Shown: one piece after another, positions 8,009 through 16,508 of the stretch
Layout of the letters: the number at the start of each line of letters is the position of its first letter
How positions within the stretch are numbered: the first letter of the stretch is position 1
NCBI GenBank assembly: GCA_016185275.1
Contig: JACPNX010000044.1
Span: 62,001 to 126,000, forward strand
Length of the DNA: 64,000 nucleotides
Reading direction: 5' to 3'
Source of the DNA: Actinomycetota bacterium
GTDB taxonomy: Bacteria > Actinomycetota > Acidimicrobiia > Acidimicrobiales > Iamiaceae
The notes under the pieces: model-generated
Database searches by the model: none
What the model was told of the DNA's origin: nothing
What the model saw: only the letters and a program-made list of their open reading frames with translations
Made by a program: the position numbers and the translations under genes

Positions 8009-9064
8009 ATGTCGCCGGCCCCGATCCGTCGCGCCCCGAGGCGCGCCGCCGACCGAGCGGGCGCGCGCCCGGCCCGCGGCACCGCGGCCCGGTCCGCGAC
8101 GGTGGCCCTGCTCGTCGCCCTGGCGGCCGGCGCGCCGGGATGCTCGGGCGGCCACAGCGCGCTGCGCACCGAGGGCACGGGCGCCGACCGGGCGGCATGG
8201 CTGGGGTGGGGGATGATCGCCGTCGCCTCCGTGATCACCGTCGGTGTGCTGACGGCCTTCGTGGTCGGATCGCTGCGGGACCGGCCGGGAGTGGAGGACG
8301 AGCGCCGGGAGCGGCGGTGGGTGATCGGTGGTGGCATCGTCATGCCGGCCGTCGTGCTGAGCGTCCTTTCGGGTCTCACGGTGGCGACCCTGCGCGCCCA
8401 GGACACGTCCGCGCGCCGCACCCGCTTGCGCATCGAGGTCACCGGCTACCAGTACTGGTGGGCGGTTCGGTACCCGTCGAACGGCGCGGTCACGGCCAAC
8501 GAGATCCACGTACCGGTGGGCACCGCCGTCGATGTCGACCTCCGGTCGCGGGACGTGATCCACAGCCTCTGGGTGCCGTCGCTCGCCGGTAAGACCGACC
8601 TGATCCCGGGCCAGGTCAACCACATGGTCCTCCAGGCCCGGCGGGCGGGCCGGTACCGCGGGCAGTGCGCGGAGTTCTGCGGCGCCCAGCACGCCAACAT
8701 GGCCTTCGTCGTCGTGGCCGAGCCTCCCGCCACCTTCGACCGGTGGCGGCGCGCCCAGGCCCGTACCGCCGCCGAGCCACGCAACGCCCAGGCTCAGGAG
8801 GGTCGGCGCATCCTGCTGGCCCAGCCGTGCGCGGCGTGCCACACCATCCGGGGGACGTCGGCCCGAGGCACGGTGGGACCGGACCTCACCCACGTCGCCT
8901 CGCGCCAGCGCATCGCCGCCGGAACCCTGGCGAACGACACGGCCTCGCTCACCCGATGGGTCCGCAACGCCCAGGAGGTGAAGCCGGGCGCGCTGATGCC
9001 GCCCATCGACCTCACGCCCGGCGAGGTCCGCTCGATCGTCGCCTACCTCCGGGAGCTGCGGTGA
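8009..9064 (+). CDS. coxB: Cytochrome c oxidase subunit II fused to a cytochrome c domain (351 aa)
   Basis: An N-terminal lipoprotein-like signal ends near Cys45. Two membrane helices (about 63-88 and 105-128) precede the CuA cupredoxin domain. The CuA ligands are visible: His185 and CAEFCGAQHANM (Cys220, Glu222, Cys224, His228, Met231). The C-terminal 90 residues add a c-type haem domain with CAACH (274-278) and a GALMPP methionine loop. That makes this a caa3-type subunit II. Start: ATG 8009; an in-frame GTG at 8000 is an alternative. The stop overlaps the coxA start (GTGA). Having a haem-bearing subunit II next to a diheme QcrC is uncommon. Confidence 0.93.
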   Translation: MSPAPIRRAPRRAADRAGARPARGTAARSATVALLVALAAGAPGCSGGHSALRTEGTGADRAAWLGWGMIAVASVITVGVLTAFVVGSLRDRPGVEDERRERRWVIGGGIVMPAVVLSVLSGLTVATLRAQDTSARRTRLRIEVTGYQYWWAVRYPSNGAVTANEIHVPVGTAVDVDLRSRDVIHSLWVPSLAGKTDLIPGQVNHMVLQARRAGRYRGQCAEFCGAQHANMAFVVVAEPPATFDRWRRAQARTAAEPRNAQAQEGRRILLAQPCAACHTIRGTSARGTVGPDLTHVASRQRIAAGTLANDTASLTRWVRNAQEVKPGALMPPIDLTPGEVRSIVAYLRELR

Positions 9065-11040
9065 CCATCGCCGAACCGCGCCCACCCTCGCCCACGTCCA
9101 CGCCGGCGCCCGAAGCGGCGGCCGTGGTCCCACCGGAGCTGACCGTGGCCGGGGACGCACCCCTGGCCCGGCAGTGGGAGGACCGCCCGGGGTTGCCCGG
9201 GTTCCTCACGACCGTCGACCACAAGCGCATCGGCGTCCGGTACATCGTCACCGCCTTCATCTTCCTGCTGGTCGGGGGAGTGGAGGCGCTGTTCATGCGG
9301 GCCCAGCTGGCGCGGCCGGGGGGAAGCGTGCTCGGCCCGGACACCTACAACCAGCTCATGACCATGCATGGAACCACCATGGTCTTCCTGTTCAACACCC
9401 CCGTCTTCGCCGGCTTCGGCAACTACCTCGTACCGTTGCAGATCGGCGCTCGCGACATGGCGTTCCCGCGCCTGAACGCCCTGTCGTATTGGATCTACGT
9501 CCTGTCGGGAGTTTTCCTGTACGGCAGCCTCGCGATGCGGCAGGTTCCCGACGGTGGCTGGTTCGCGTACACACCGCTCACGTCGTCGGCCTACAGCCCG
9601 GGCAAGGGCATGGACTTCTGGGCCATAGGCGTCACCTTCCTCGGGATTTCCACGACCGTCGGCGCCATCAACTTCATCGTCACGATCATGCGCATGCGGG
9701 CCCCCGGGATGTCGCTGAACCGGATGCCGATCTTCTGCTGGGGCGTGCTCTCGATGGCCGGGATGATCGTGTTCGCCGTGCCGTCGATCACGCTCGCGGG
9801 CCTGCTCCTCGAGAGCGATCGGGCCTTCGGGATGCACCTGTTCGACCCCGCCCGGGGTGGCAACCCGGTCCTCTACCAGCACCTGTTCTGGTTCTGGGGC
9901 CACCCGGAGGTCTACATCCTGTTCATCCCGGCCACGGGCATCGTGTCCACGGTGATCCCCACGTTCGCGGGTCGCAGGATCGCGGCCTACCCGCTCGTCG
10001 TCGCCGCGCTCGTGGCGACGGCGTTCATCAGTTTCGGCCTGTGGGTGCACCACATGTTCGCCACGGGCACGCCGCTGCTCGTCGCCAGCTTCTTCTCGGC
10101 GGCCAGCATGATCGTGGCCATACCGAGCGGCGTTCAGATCTTCGCTTGGATCACGACCGTTTGGCTGGCCAAACGCGTGCGCTACGAGCCCCCGATGCTG
10201 TTCGCGCTGGGCTTCATCGTGATCTTCGTGATCGGTGGAATGACCGGCGTCATGGTCGCGGTGGTCCCGTTCGATCAGCAGGTGACCGACACCTACTTCG
10301 TCGTCGCCCACTTCCACTACGTGCTCATCGGCGGAACGGTCTTCCCGGCGTTCGCCGGCTTCCACTTCTGGTTCCCGAAGATCACCGGGCGGATGCTCAA
10401 CCCCCGCCTCGGGCGACTGTCGTTCTGGTTGATGTTCGTCGGGACCAACCTGACGATCTTCCCGATGCACATCCTGGGTCTCGAGGGGATGCCCCGGCGG
10501 GTGTACACGTACCAGGACGGTCTCGGCTGGAACGTCTGGAACATGCTCTCGTCGATCGGCGCGCTGATCCTCGCCGCCGGGGTGGTCGTGGCCGGCTTCG
10601 ACTTCTGGTGGGCATGGCGGCGGGGCCGGCCCGCGCCGGCCGACCCGTGGGGCGGCGACTCGTTGGAGTGGGGCGTGCCGTCGCCGCCGCCGGCCTACAA
10701 CGTCGCCGCCTTCCCCGTCGTATCGGACCTCCATCCGATGTGGCAGGCCCGCGACGAGGGCCGGCTCATGCCGGCCGTGGTGTCCGTGGCCGGTGAGGAT
10801 CTGGTCGAACCCCACGGAGAGCACCACCGCACCCTCACGACCTCGGCCATCGACGCCTCGTCGGTGGACGTCTCGTCGATGCCGGGACCGTCGCACCTGC
10901 CGCTCGTGCTGGCCGTGGGGGTCCTGGTGCTGTGCGTCGCCCTGATCTCGCGCAACGCGATGGTGGGCATCGCCGGCGGTGTCCTCACCGCCGTCAGCCT
11001 GATCCGCTGGCACGACGAGGGCGGGGAGCCGGTGGAGTGA
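9061..11040 (+). CDS. ctaD: Cytochrome c oxidase subunit I (659 aa)
   Basis: This is the haem-copper oxidase catalytic subunit, with at least twelve membrane helices. Haem a and CuB ligands are visible: the MHG segment (TMHGTTMVF), WGHPEVYILF with the His-Tyr crosslink pair, HHMFATG and VAHFHYVLIGG. The Glu in HPEVY and Thr in the HHMFATGT loop fit a proton-pumping A-type enzyme. About 110 C-terminal residues beyond the usual core contain two extra hydrophobic helices, suggesting a subunit III/IV-like extension. GTG 9061 overlaps the coxB stop, and the stop overlaps the next GTG, so the four cox genes are translated as a coupled unit. Confidence 0.96.
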   Translation: MTIAEPRPPSPTSTPAPEAAAVVPPELTVAGDAPLARQWEDRPGLPGFLTTVDHKRIGVRYIVTAFIFLLVGGVEALFMRAQLARPGGSVLGPDTYNQLMTMHGTTMVFLFNTPVFAGFGNYLVPLQIGARDMAFPRLNALSYWIYVLSGVFLYGSLAMRQVPDGGWFAYTPLTSSAYSPGKGMDFWAIGVTFLGISTTVGAINFIVTIMRMRAPGMSLNRMPIFCWGVLSMAGMIVFAVPSITLAGLLLESDRAFGMHLFDPARGGNPVLYQHLFWFWGHPEVYILFIPATGIVSTVIPTFAGRRIAAYPLVVAALVATAFISFGLWVHHMFATGTPLLVASFFSAASMIVAIPSGVQIFAWITTVWLAKRVRYEPPMLFALGFIVIFVIGGMTGVMVAVVPFDQQVTDTYFVVAHFHYVLIGGTVFPAFAGFHFWFPKITGRMLNPRLGRLSFWLMFVGTNLTIFPMHILGLEGMPRRVYTYQDGLGWNVWNMLSSIGALILAAGVVVAGFDFWWAWRRGRPAPADPWGGDSLEWGVPSPPPAYNVAAFPVVSDLHPMWQARDEGRLMPAVVSVAGEDLVEPHGEHHRTLTTSAIDASSVDVSSMPGPSHLPLVLAVGVLVLCVALISRNAMVGIAGGVLTAVSLIRWHDEGGEPVE

Positions 11041-11747
11041 CGGCGCCACCCGAGACGCCCCCGACGCCCGAGGCGGTGTCCGCCGCGCCTGGCGCGCCGG
11101 GCGCACCTGGCGCGCCCGGCGCCACCTCGCCTCGCATCGATCTCCTGCCCGCGGCCGGCGAGGTTCCCCCGCCGCGGGCGGCCCGCTCCGGGCGGCCGCT
11201 CGGATGGTGGGGGACGTGGTGCGTCATCGCCACCGAGGGGATGATCTTCGCCCTCCTGCTGTTCGTGTGGTTCTACCTGCGGGCCAACACGAACCCGTGG
11301 CCCCCCGCCGGCGTCCCCCGCCCGGAGCTGGTGCGCAGCGGCACGCGCACGGTCATCCTGTTGACGAGCAGTATCCCGCTGCACCTCGGGGAGCGGGCGT
11401 TGTCCCGCGGCGATCTGCGGCGGTTCCGGATCTGGCTGGCGATCACCTTCACCCAGGGCGTGCTCTTCATCGTGGGCCACGCCATGGAGTACGTCACGCT
11501 CTGGCCGACGTTCACGCCGCGGAGCCACGCGTACGGCTCGATCTTCTACACGCTGACCGGCCTGCACGCCCTCCACCTGATCGTCGGCCTCGGCGTGCTG
11601 GCGTTCCTGTTCGTGCAGAGCCTGCGCCGCCGGTACTCCGCCGCGCATCACGTGCCCGTCACCTGCGGGGTCATGTACTGGCACTTCGTGGACGTCGTCT
11701 GGGCCGTCGTCTTCTCGTCGCTCTACCTCTCGGAGCGCCTCCGGTGA
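11037..11747 (+). CDS. ctaE: Cytochrome c oxidase subunit III (236 aa)
   Basis: This subunit III has five or more membrane helices and the family features ATEGMIFALLLFVWFYLR, GHAMEYV and GLHALHLIVGL near the C-terminal half. Residues 1-50 are a low-complexity Pro/Ala/Gly tail containing a GAP tripeptide repeat, which lies outside the conserved fold. The start GTG 11037 overlaps the ctaD stop (GTGA), and the stop overlaps the next GTG. Subunit III stabilises the oxidase and its proton uptake. Confidence 0.92.
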   Translation: MTAPPETPPTPEAVSAAPGAPGAPGAPGATSPRIDLLPAAGEVPPPRAARSGRPLGWWGTWCVIATEGMIFALLLFVWFYLRANTNPWPPAGVPRPELVRSGTRTVILLTSSIPLHLGERALSRGDLRRFRIWLAITFTQGVLFIVGHAMEYVTLWPTFTPRSHAYGSIFYTLTGLHALHLIVGLGVLAFLFVQSLRRRYSAAHHVPVTCGVMYWHFVDVVWAVVFSSLYLSERLR

Positions 11748-12145
11748 CCGCAGAGGCGCCGGCGCCGGCGGCCGCCCACGGCCAGCCGGCGCCCGACCCC
11801 GACGAACCCGGCTGGATCACGGTCGGGTTCGCGCTGGCCGGCGGTCCCGCGCTGTGGACGGTGCACCTCGTCGCCAGCGCCGCGCTCGTGCCCCTGTCGT
11901 GCGCACGGGACCTGTCCTGGACCATCAACGCCGCCACGATCGGGACCGCCCTCGGGACGCTGTGGTCGATGTGGGTGGCGTGGGGGCTCGTGCGGCGGCG
12001 GCTCGGGTCGACGCTGGCCCGACCGCACCAGAGCTCGGCCGTGCGGTTCCTCGGCCTGCTCGGGCTGCTGTGGGGCACCGTCTCGCTCGCCCTGATCGTG
12101 CTCGAGGGCATCCCCAACCTGGCCCTGTCCCCCTGCCTGCGCTGA
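11744..12145 (+). CDS. Small membrane protein of the cox operon (133 aa)
   Basis: The protein has an Ala/Pro-rich N-terminus and three predicted membrane helices (about residues 25-48, 58-80 and 100-120), with no recognised motif. It is translationally coupled to ctaE (GTGA) and is the last gene of the cox operon, so it is probably an accessory or assembly subunit of the oxidase. It does not match the canonical subunit IV families that I recognise. Its stop lies one base from that of the convergent qcrB. Confidence 0.7.
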   Translation: MTAEAPAPAAAHGQPAPDPDEPGWITVGFALAGGPALWTVHLVASAALVPLSCARDLSWTINAATIGTALGTLWSMWVAWGLVRRRLGSTLARPHQSSAVRFLGLLGLLWGTVSLALIVLEGIPNLALSPCLR

Positions 12146-12146
12146 C

Positions 12147-13697
12147 TCAGCGGGGACGGCGAGTCGTCCCTGCGCTGCGCGCGCCGGACGACGGCGCCAG
12201 GCCCAACTCGGTCGGATCGTCTCCCGCCACGGCCTCGACCGGCGGGCGCGACCCGAGCGAATCGACCGACCCGAGCGAATCGACCAACCCGGCTGGTGCT
12301 GCCTCGGGGGCGGTTGGGTCCCGCGCCGGGAGCCCCGGCGGCGCCGGCACCTCGACGGGCGCGATCCCCGCAGCCGGGGTGACGGGCTCCGCCAGAGCCT
12401 CGCGGTCCGCGGCGGCGAGGTCCCGGCACACCTTGTAGGCCAGCCCGGCGGCGGCGAGAGGCACCACGACCAGCGCCACTCGCAGCACGCGGGTCAGGTT
12501 GTTCACGGAGATGGCGAGCTGCGAGGCGATCACGTCGTTGCCGCCGGCCACGAAGAGCACCGTGTAGAAGGCGAGCGTCGCCACGCCGAGGGCCGTACGC
12601 ACCGGACGGTCCCGCGGCGCGTCGAGCAGGTGGTGCTCACGGGTGTCCTTCGTGAACCGGCGTTCCAGCGCGGGCCACGCGTACAGCAGCGTGAACGTCA
12701 GCCCGGGCAGGACGACGCCGGCGAAGAAGACGTTCGGGACGGTGTGGCCGGCGACGCGCAGGTCCCACGGCGGCATGACGCGCAGCGCGCCCTCCAGCCA
12801 GCCGACGTACCAGTCGGGCTGAGCCGCGCTGGTGACCACCGAGGGCTCGTAGGGCCCGTACATCCAGATCGGGTTGACCTGGACGAGTCCGCCGAGGAGG
12901 GCGAGCACACCGAAGACCCCGAGGGCCAGCGACACCGACTTCACCGCGTAGGTGGGCCACAGCCAGGAGCCGACCACGTTGCCCGACGTGCGGGCGCCGC
13001 CGCGGAACTGGGTGTGCTTCTGGCGCCAGACGAGGGCCAGGTGCACCGACAGCAGGCCCACGATGGCGGCCGGCAGCACGAGCACGTGCAGCACGAACAG
13101 GCGCGTGATGATCGACTCGGCCGGGTACTCGCCGCCGAAGATCAAGAACGCCAGGTTGTCGCCCACGAACGGGATCGACTGCACGATCGAGAACATGATC
13201 CGCAGGCCCGTGCCCGACAGCAGGTCGTCGAGCAGCGAGTAGCCGGCGAAGCCGTTGCCGAGGGCCAGCAGCAGCAGCGTCACCCCGACGTACCAGTTGA
13301 GATCACGCGGCTTGCGGAAGGCGCCGGTGAAGAAGATGCGGCAGAGGTGGGCGACGATCGCGGCGAGGACCACCAGCGCGGCCCAGTGGTGGATCTGGCG
13401 CATGACGAGACCGGCGCGCACGTCGAAGCTGATGCGCACGGCGGAGTCGTAGGCGGCCGAGACGCTCCGACCCCGCAGCGGCGCGTAGCTGCCGTCGTAG
13501 GTGACCCGCTCCAGGCTGGGCCTGAAGAAGAACGTGAGGTAGGTGCCGGTGAGCACGAGCGCGAGGAAGGCGTAGAGCGCGACCTCGCCCAACATGAACG
13601 AGAAGTGGTCGGGGAAGACCTTGCCGAGCGCCTTGGTCACCCAGCTCGCCGCACCGACCCGTTCGTCCACGGCCCGCGCCGCGCGGCGCACGACCAT
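12147..13697 (-). CDS. qcrB: Cytochrome bc complex cytochrome b subunit QcrB (516 aa)
   Basis: This is the membrane core of menaquinol oxidation. Two His pairs for the b haems are visible, in RQIHHWAALVVLAAIVAHL and LFVLHVLVL...SVHLALVW. The PEWY-like quinol loop region is represented by QPDWYVGWLEG. Eight or more membrane helices are predicted. The C-terminal 100 residues after the last helix are hydrophilic and contain a duplicated DSLGS segment; this tail is longer than in most family members. The start ATG 13697 has a strong GGGAGGTG ribosome binding site and overlaps the qcrA stop (TGATG). Confidence 0.94.
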   Translation of the reverse strand: MVVRRAARAVDERVGAASWVTKALGKVFPDHFSFMLGEVALYAFLALVLTGTYLTFFFRPSLERVTYDGSYAPLRGRSVSAAYDSAVRISFDVRAGLVMRQIHHWAALVVLAAIVAHLCRIFFTGAFRKPRDLNWYVGVTLLLLALGNGFAGYSLLDDLLSGTGLRIMFSIVQSIPFVGDNLAFLIFGGEYPAESIITRLFVLHVLVLPAAIVGLLSVHLALVWRQKHTQFRGGARTSGNVVGSWLWPTYAVKSVSLALGVFGVLALLGGLVQVNPIWMYGPYEPSVVTSAAQPDWYVGWLEGALRVMPPWDLRVAGHTVPNVFFAGVVLPGLTFTLLYAWPALERRFTKDTREHHLLDAPRDRPVRTALGVATLAFYTVLFVAGGNDVIASQLAISVNNLTRVLRVALVVVPLAAAGLAYKVCRDLAAADREALAEPVTPAAGIAPVEVPAPPGLPARDPTAPEAAPAGLVDSLGSVDSLGSRPPVEAVAGDDPTELGLAPSSGARSAGTTRRPR

Positions 13698-14596
13698 CAG
13701 GGCACCTCCCACGACGGGGGGCCCACAGGGTCGGGGAAGTCCCCGCGGGCGCGCAGGTAGCCGTCGGAACCGACCTCGAGGGGTAGCTGCGGGAGCGGCC
13801 GGTCGGCGGGCCCGAAGATCGGCTTGGCCCCGTCGAGCACGTCGAACAGCGACTGGTGGCAGGGGCAGACCAGGCGGTGCTTGGCGGCCTCGTACAACCC
13901 CACGGGGCAGCCCGCGTGCGTGCACACCTTCGAGTAGGCGACCAGCCCACCGGGCGCCCAGTCCTCGCGGCCGGGCGCCGGGCGCAGGCAGCCGGGGCGG
14001 ACGCCGATCAACAGGGTCTGCGAGTCGGCCCGGTCCTGCAGGGTCGAACCCTCGGGGAACACGGTGAGGACCGCGTCGACGGGCACGTCGGCGGCTCGCA
14101 CGGGGGTGCCGTCCTCGGTGACGAGCCGCTTGCCGCGCCCCCACGCGGTGGTGCGCAGCGACCGGCCGGGCCGCGGCCCCAGCGACCGCAGCGGGAACAG
14201 GGCCGCGGCACCGAGCGCGGCGACCCCCAGGCCCAGCAGCTTCACGAGCAGGCCGCGCCGCGTGAGCTCCCGTTCGCCCCCCTCGAACCGCTCGACGAAG
14301 GACCGGCGCTCGACCTCCGACGACGCGAGCTGGTGGCGAGGCTCCACGGCATCGCCGCCCGGCAGGAAGTGGTGGGCCCACAGGCCGAGCGCGAAGGCCA
14401 GGCCGACCAGAGCGCCGCCCAGGAACAGGCCCTCGAGCTGCGGCTGCCCGCCCCTCAGGTAGACGACGACGAGGCCGATGCCGCCCGCCACGGTGCCGAG
14501 CAGGGCCAGCGCGACGGCGAGCTCCGCACCGGAGCCGCGCTCGCCGCCAGAGGTCGGCCCGCTCACCGTCGCACCGTGGCGTGCGTCGCTGTCCAC
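13697..14596 (-). CDS. qcrA: Rieske iron-sulfur subunit QcrA (299 aa)
   Basis: Three N-terminal membrane helices (about 25-47, 55-78 and 115-135) give the actinobacterial QcrA topology. The C-terminal Rieske domain carries CTHAGC (Cys225, His227, Cys230) and CPCH (Cys244, Cys246, His247), which bind the 2Fe-2S cluster. The protein takes electrons from menaquinol and passes them to QcrC. It is coupled to qcrB downstream. An internal GTG at codon 11 is an alternative start. A 147-bp divergent spacer separates it from the carbamoyltransferase gene. Confidence 0.93.
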   Translation of the reverse strand: MDSDARHGATVSGPTSGGERGSGAELAVALALLGTVAGGIGLVVVYLRGGQPQLEGLFLGGALVGLAFALGLWAHHFLPGGDAVEPRHQLASSEVERRSFVERFEGGERELTRRGLLVKLLGLGVAALGAAALFPLRSLGPRPGRSLRTTAWGRGKRLVTEDGTPVRAADVPVDAVLTVFPEGSTLQDRADSQTLLIGVRPGCLRPAPGREDWAPGGLVAYSKVCTHAGCPVGLYEAAKHRLVCPCHQSLFDVLDGAKPIFGPADRPLPQLPLEVGSDGYLRARGDFPDPVGPPSWEVP

Positions 14597-14743
14597 CCGC
14601 GCTCGCGCAGGAGCCCCATCACGGCCGGGGCGCTACCCGATCCGCGGTCGGCGCAAACGGAGGTGGCCACCGCTCCGTGGTGGTTTCGCCGAGCGGCCCA
14701 CCGGGGAGTCCCACGCCGACCCTGCGACAGGAGAACCGGATCC

Positions 14744-16420
14744 ATGGCCACCGTGCTCGGCATCAACGCCGTGTTCCACGACCCCGCCGCCGCCCTCGTC
14801 GTCGACGGAACCATCGTCGCCGCCGCCGAGGAGGAGCGCTTCAGCCGGCGCAAGCACGGCAAGACGCCGGTCCCGTTCTCCACGTGGGAGCTGCCCGAGT
14901 CGGCCGCACGCTGGTGCCTCAGCACGGCAGGGGTGGACCCGCGCGACCTCGATGCCGTGGCCTACTCCTACGACCCCCAGCTCGCGAAGCCCGAGAGCGA
15001 CGACATCACCGACGACGCGTGGGAGTCGCTGCGCACGCTCTTCGTCCGCCGGGCGCCGAGGTTCCTGGCCACCGCGCTGCCCGGGCTCGACCCGTCGATC
15101 GTCCGCTTCGTGCCGCACCACGTCGCCCACGCGGCCTCGGCGTACCTCGCCGCGCCCTCGCGCTCGTCGGCCGTGATGGTCGTCGACGGCCGCGGCGAGG
15201 GTCACTCGTTCCTCGCCGGCCACGTCCGGGACGGCGACCTGGAGGTGCTGGCCCGCCAAGCGCTGCCTCACAGCCTCGGGCTCATGTACGAAGAGCTCAC
15301 CGCCCACCTCGGCTTCCGGCGCTCCTCCGACGAGTACAAGGTGATGGCCCTGGCCGCCTTCGCCGAGCCCGAGCTGCTCGACCGGCTCCGCCAGCTCGTA
15401 CGGGTCGGCGACGGCCACTTCACCGTCGACCCGATCGACTGGTCCGCGCTGGCACCAGCCGTCCCTCCGGGCAGTGAGCCGTCCGAGGTGCACGCCGTGC
15501 TGGCTTCGAGCGTGCAGGCCCGGCTGGAAGAGGCGCTGCTCGAGCTGGCCGCCTGGCTGCACGAGCGCACCGGCGAGGGCCTGCTCACGATGGCCGGCGG
15601 TGTGGCCCTCAACTGCGTGGCGAACAGCCGCATCTGGCGCGAGAGCCCCTTCGACGACGTGTGGGTGCAACCGGCGTCGGGCGATTCGGGCACCGCGCTC
15701 GGCGCGGCCCTGCACACCGCGCACGCGCTGGGCGACACGGTGCAGCCCATGGCCACCGCCGCGCTGGGCCGAGGCTGGTCCGACGACGAGATCGCCGCGA
15801 CCCTGCGCGACGCCGACATCTCCGCCGAGCGCCCCGACGACCTGGCCGACGCGATCGCGGAGGTGCTCGCCGCCAACGGGGTCGTCGCGTGGGTCCAGGG
15901 GCGTAGCGAGTTCGGCCCCCGCGCCCTGGGCCACCGCAGCCTCCTCGCCCATCCCGGGCACGACAACCAGGACCGGCTCAACCGGATCAAGGGTCGGGAA
16001 TCGTTCCGGCCCGTCGCCCCCATGGTGCTCGCCGAGCGCGCCCCCGAGATCTTCGACGGTGGACCGCTGCCCAGCCCCTTCATGCTGTTCACCCACCGCG
16101 TCGCCCCGGGCTGGAGGCAGCGCATCGCCAGCGCCGTCCACGTCGACGGCAGCGCCAGGGTCCAGACCGTCGACGCGGCCGACGAGCCGCTGGTGCACCG
16201 GGTCCTCGAGCGGTTCGAGGCCCGCACGGGGATCCCGGTCGTGATCAACACGAGCCTCAACACCGCGGGGCGCCCCATGGTCGACGACCCGCGCGACGCG
16301 CTGGAGTGCTTCGGCTCGGCGCCGGTCGACGTGCTCGCCGTCGGCCCGTTCCTCGTCCGGAGGCGATCGCTGACGGCTCCGGGCACCGACCGGGTGGGCG
16401 CGGCGGCGACGACCGGCTGA
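14744..16420 (+). CDS. Carbamoyltransferase, NodU/CmcH/TobZ family (558 aa)
   Basis: This family transfers a carbamoyl group from carbamoyl phosphate, through carbamoyl-AMP, to a hydroxyl on a sugar or other small molecule. The N-terminal domain has the DPAAALVVDG and EEERFSRRKHGK segments and the HHVAHAASAY metal-binding histidines (about residues 125-134). TMAGGVALNCVAN and the GRSEFGPRALGHRSLL signature mark the Kae1-like and YrdC-like parts. The length is usual. A ribosome binding site (ACAGGAG) precedes ATG 14744. No antibiotic, nodulation or glycosylation genes lie nearby, so the acceptor is unknown. It diverges from qcrA. Confidence 0.9.
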   Translation: MATVLGINAVFHDPAAALVVDGTIVAAAEEERFSRRKHGKTPVPFSTWELPESAARWCLSTAGVDPRDLDAVAYSYDPQLAKPESDDITDDAWESLRTLFVRRAPRFLATALPGLDPSIVRFVPHHVAHAASAYLAAPSRSSAVMVVDGRGEGHSFLAGHVRDGDLEVLARQALPHSLGLMYEELTAHLGFRRSSDEYKVMALAAFAEPELLDRLRQLVRVGDGHFTVDPIDWSALAPAVPPGSEPSEVHAVLASSVQARLEEALLELAAWLHERTGEGLLTMAGGVALNCVANSRIWRESPFDDVWVQPASGDSGTALGAALHTAHALGDTVQPMATAALGRGWSDDEIAATLRDADISAERPDDLADAIAEVLAANGVVAWVQGRSEFGPRALGHRSLLAHPGHDNQDRLNRIKGRESFRPVAPMVLAERAPEIFDGGPLPSPFMLFTHRVAPGWRQRIASAVHVDGSARVQTVDAADEPLVHRVLERFEARTGIPVVINTSLNTAGRPMVDDPRDALECFGSAPVDVLAVGPFLVRRRSLTAPGTDRVGAAATTG

Positions 16421-16508
16421 GCCACTGCGCGCCGCCCGGCGCGGGGCCTGGGTAGGTTCGGGCGGCGACCCGCCTCGCCCCGCTGGGGCCATCCCGAAGG
16501 ACCGGACC

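Noticed and set aside
12140-12152. A 13-bp palindrome CGCTGACTCAGCG containing both convergent stop codons
   Set aside because: The arms are only 6 bp with a one-base centre, so no stable hairpin forms. It follows naturally from two TGA stops placed back to back.
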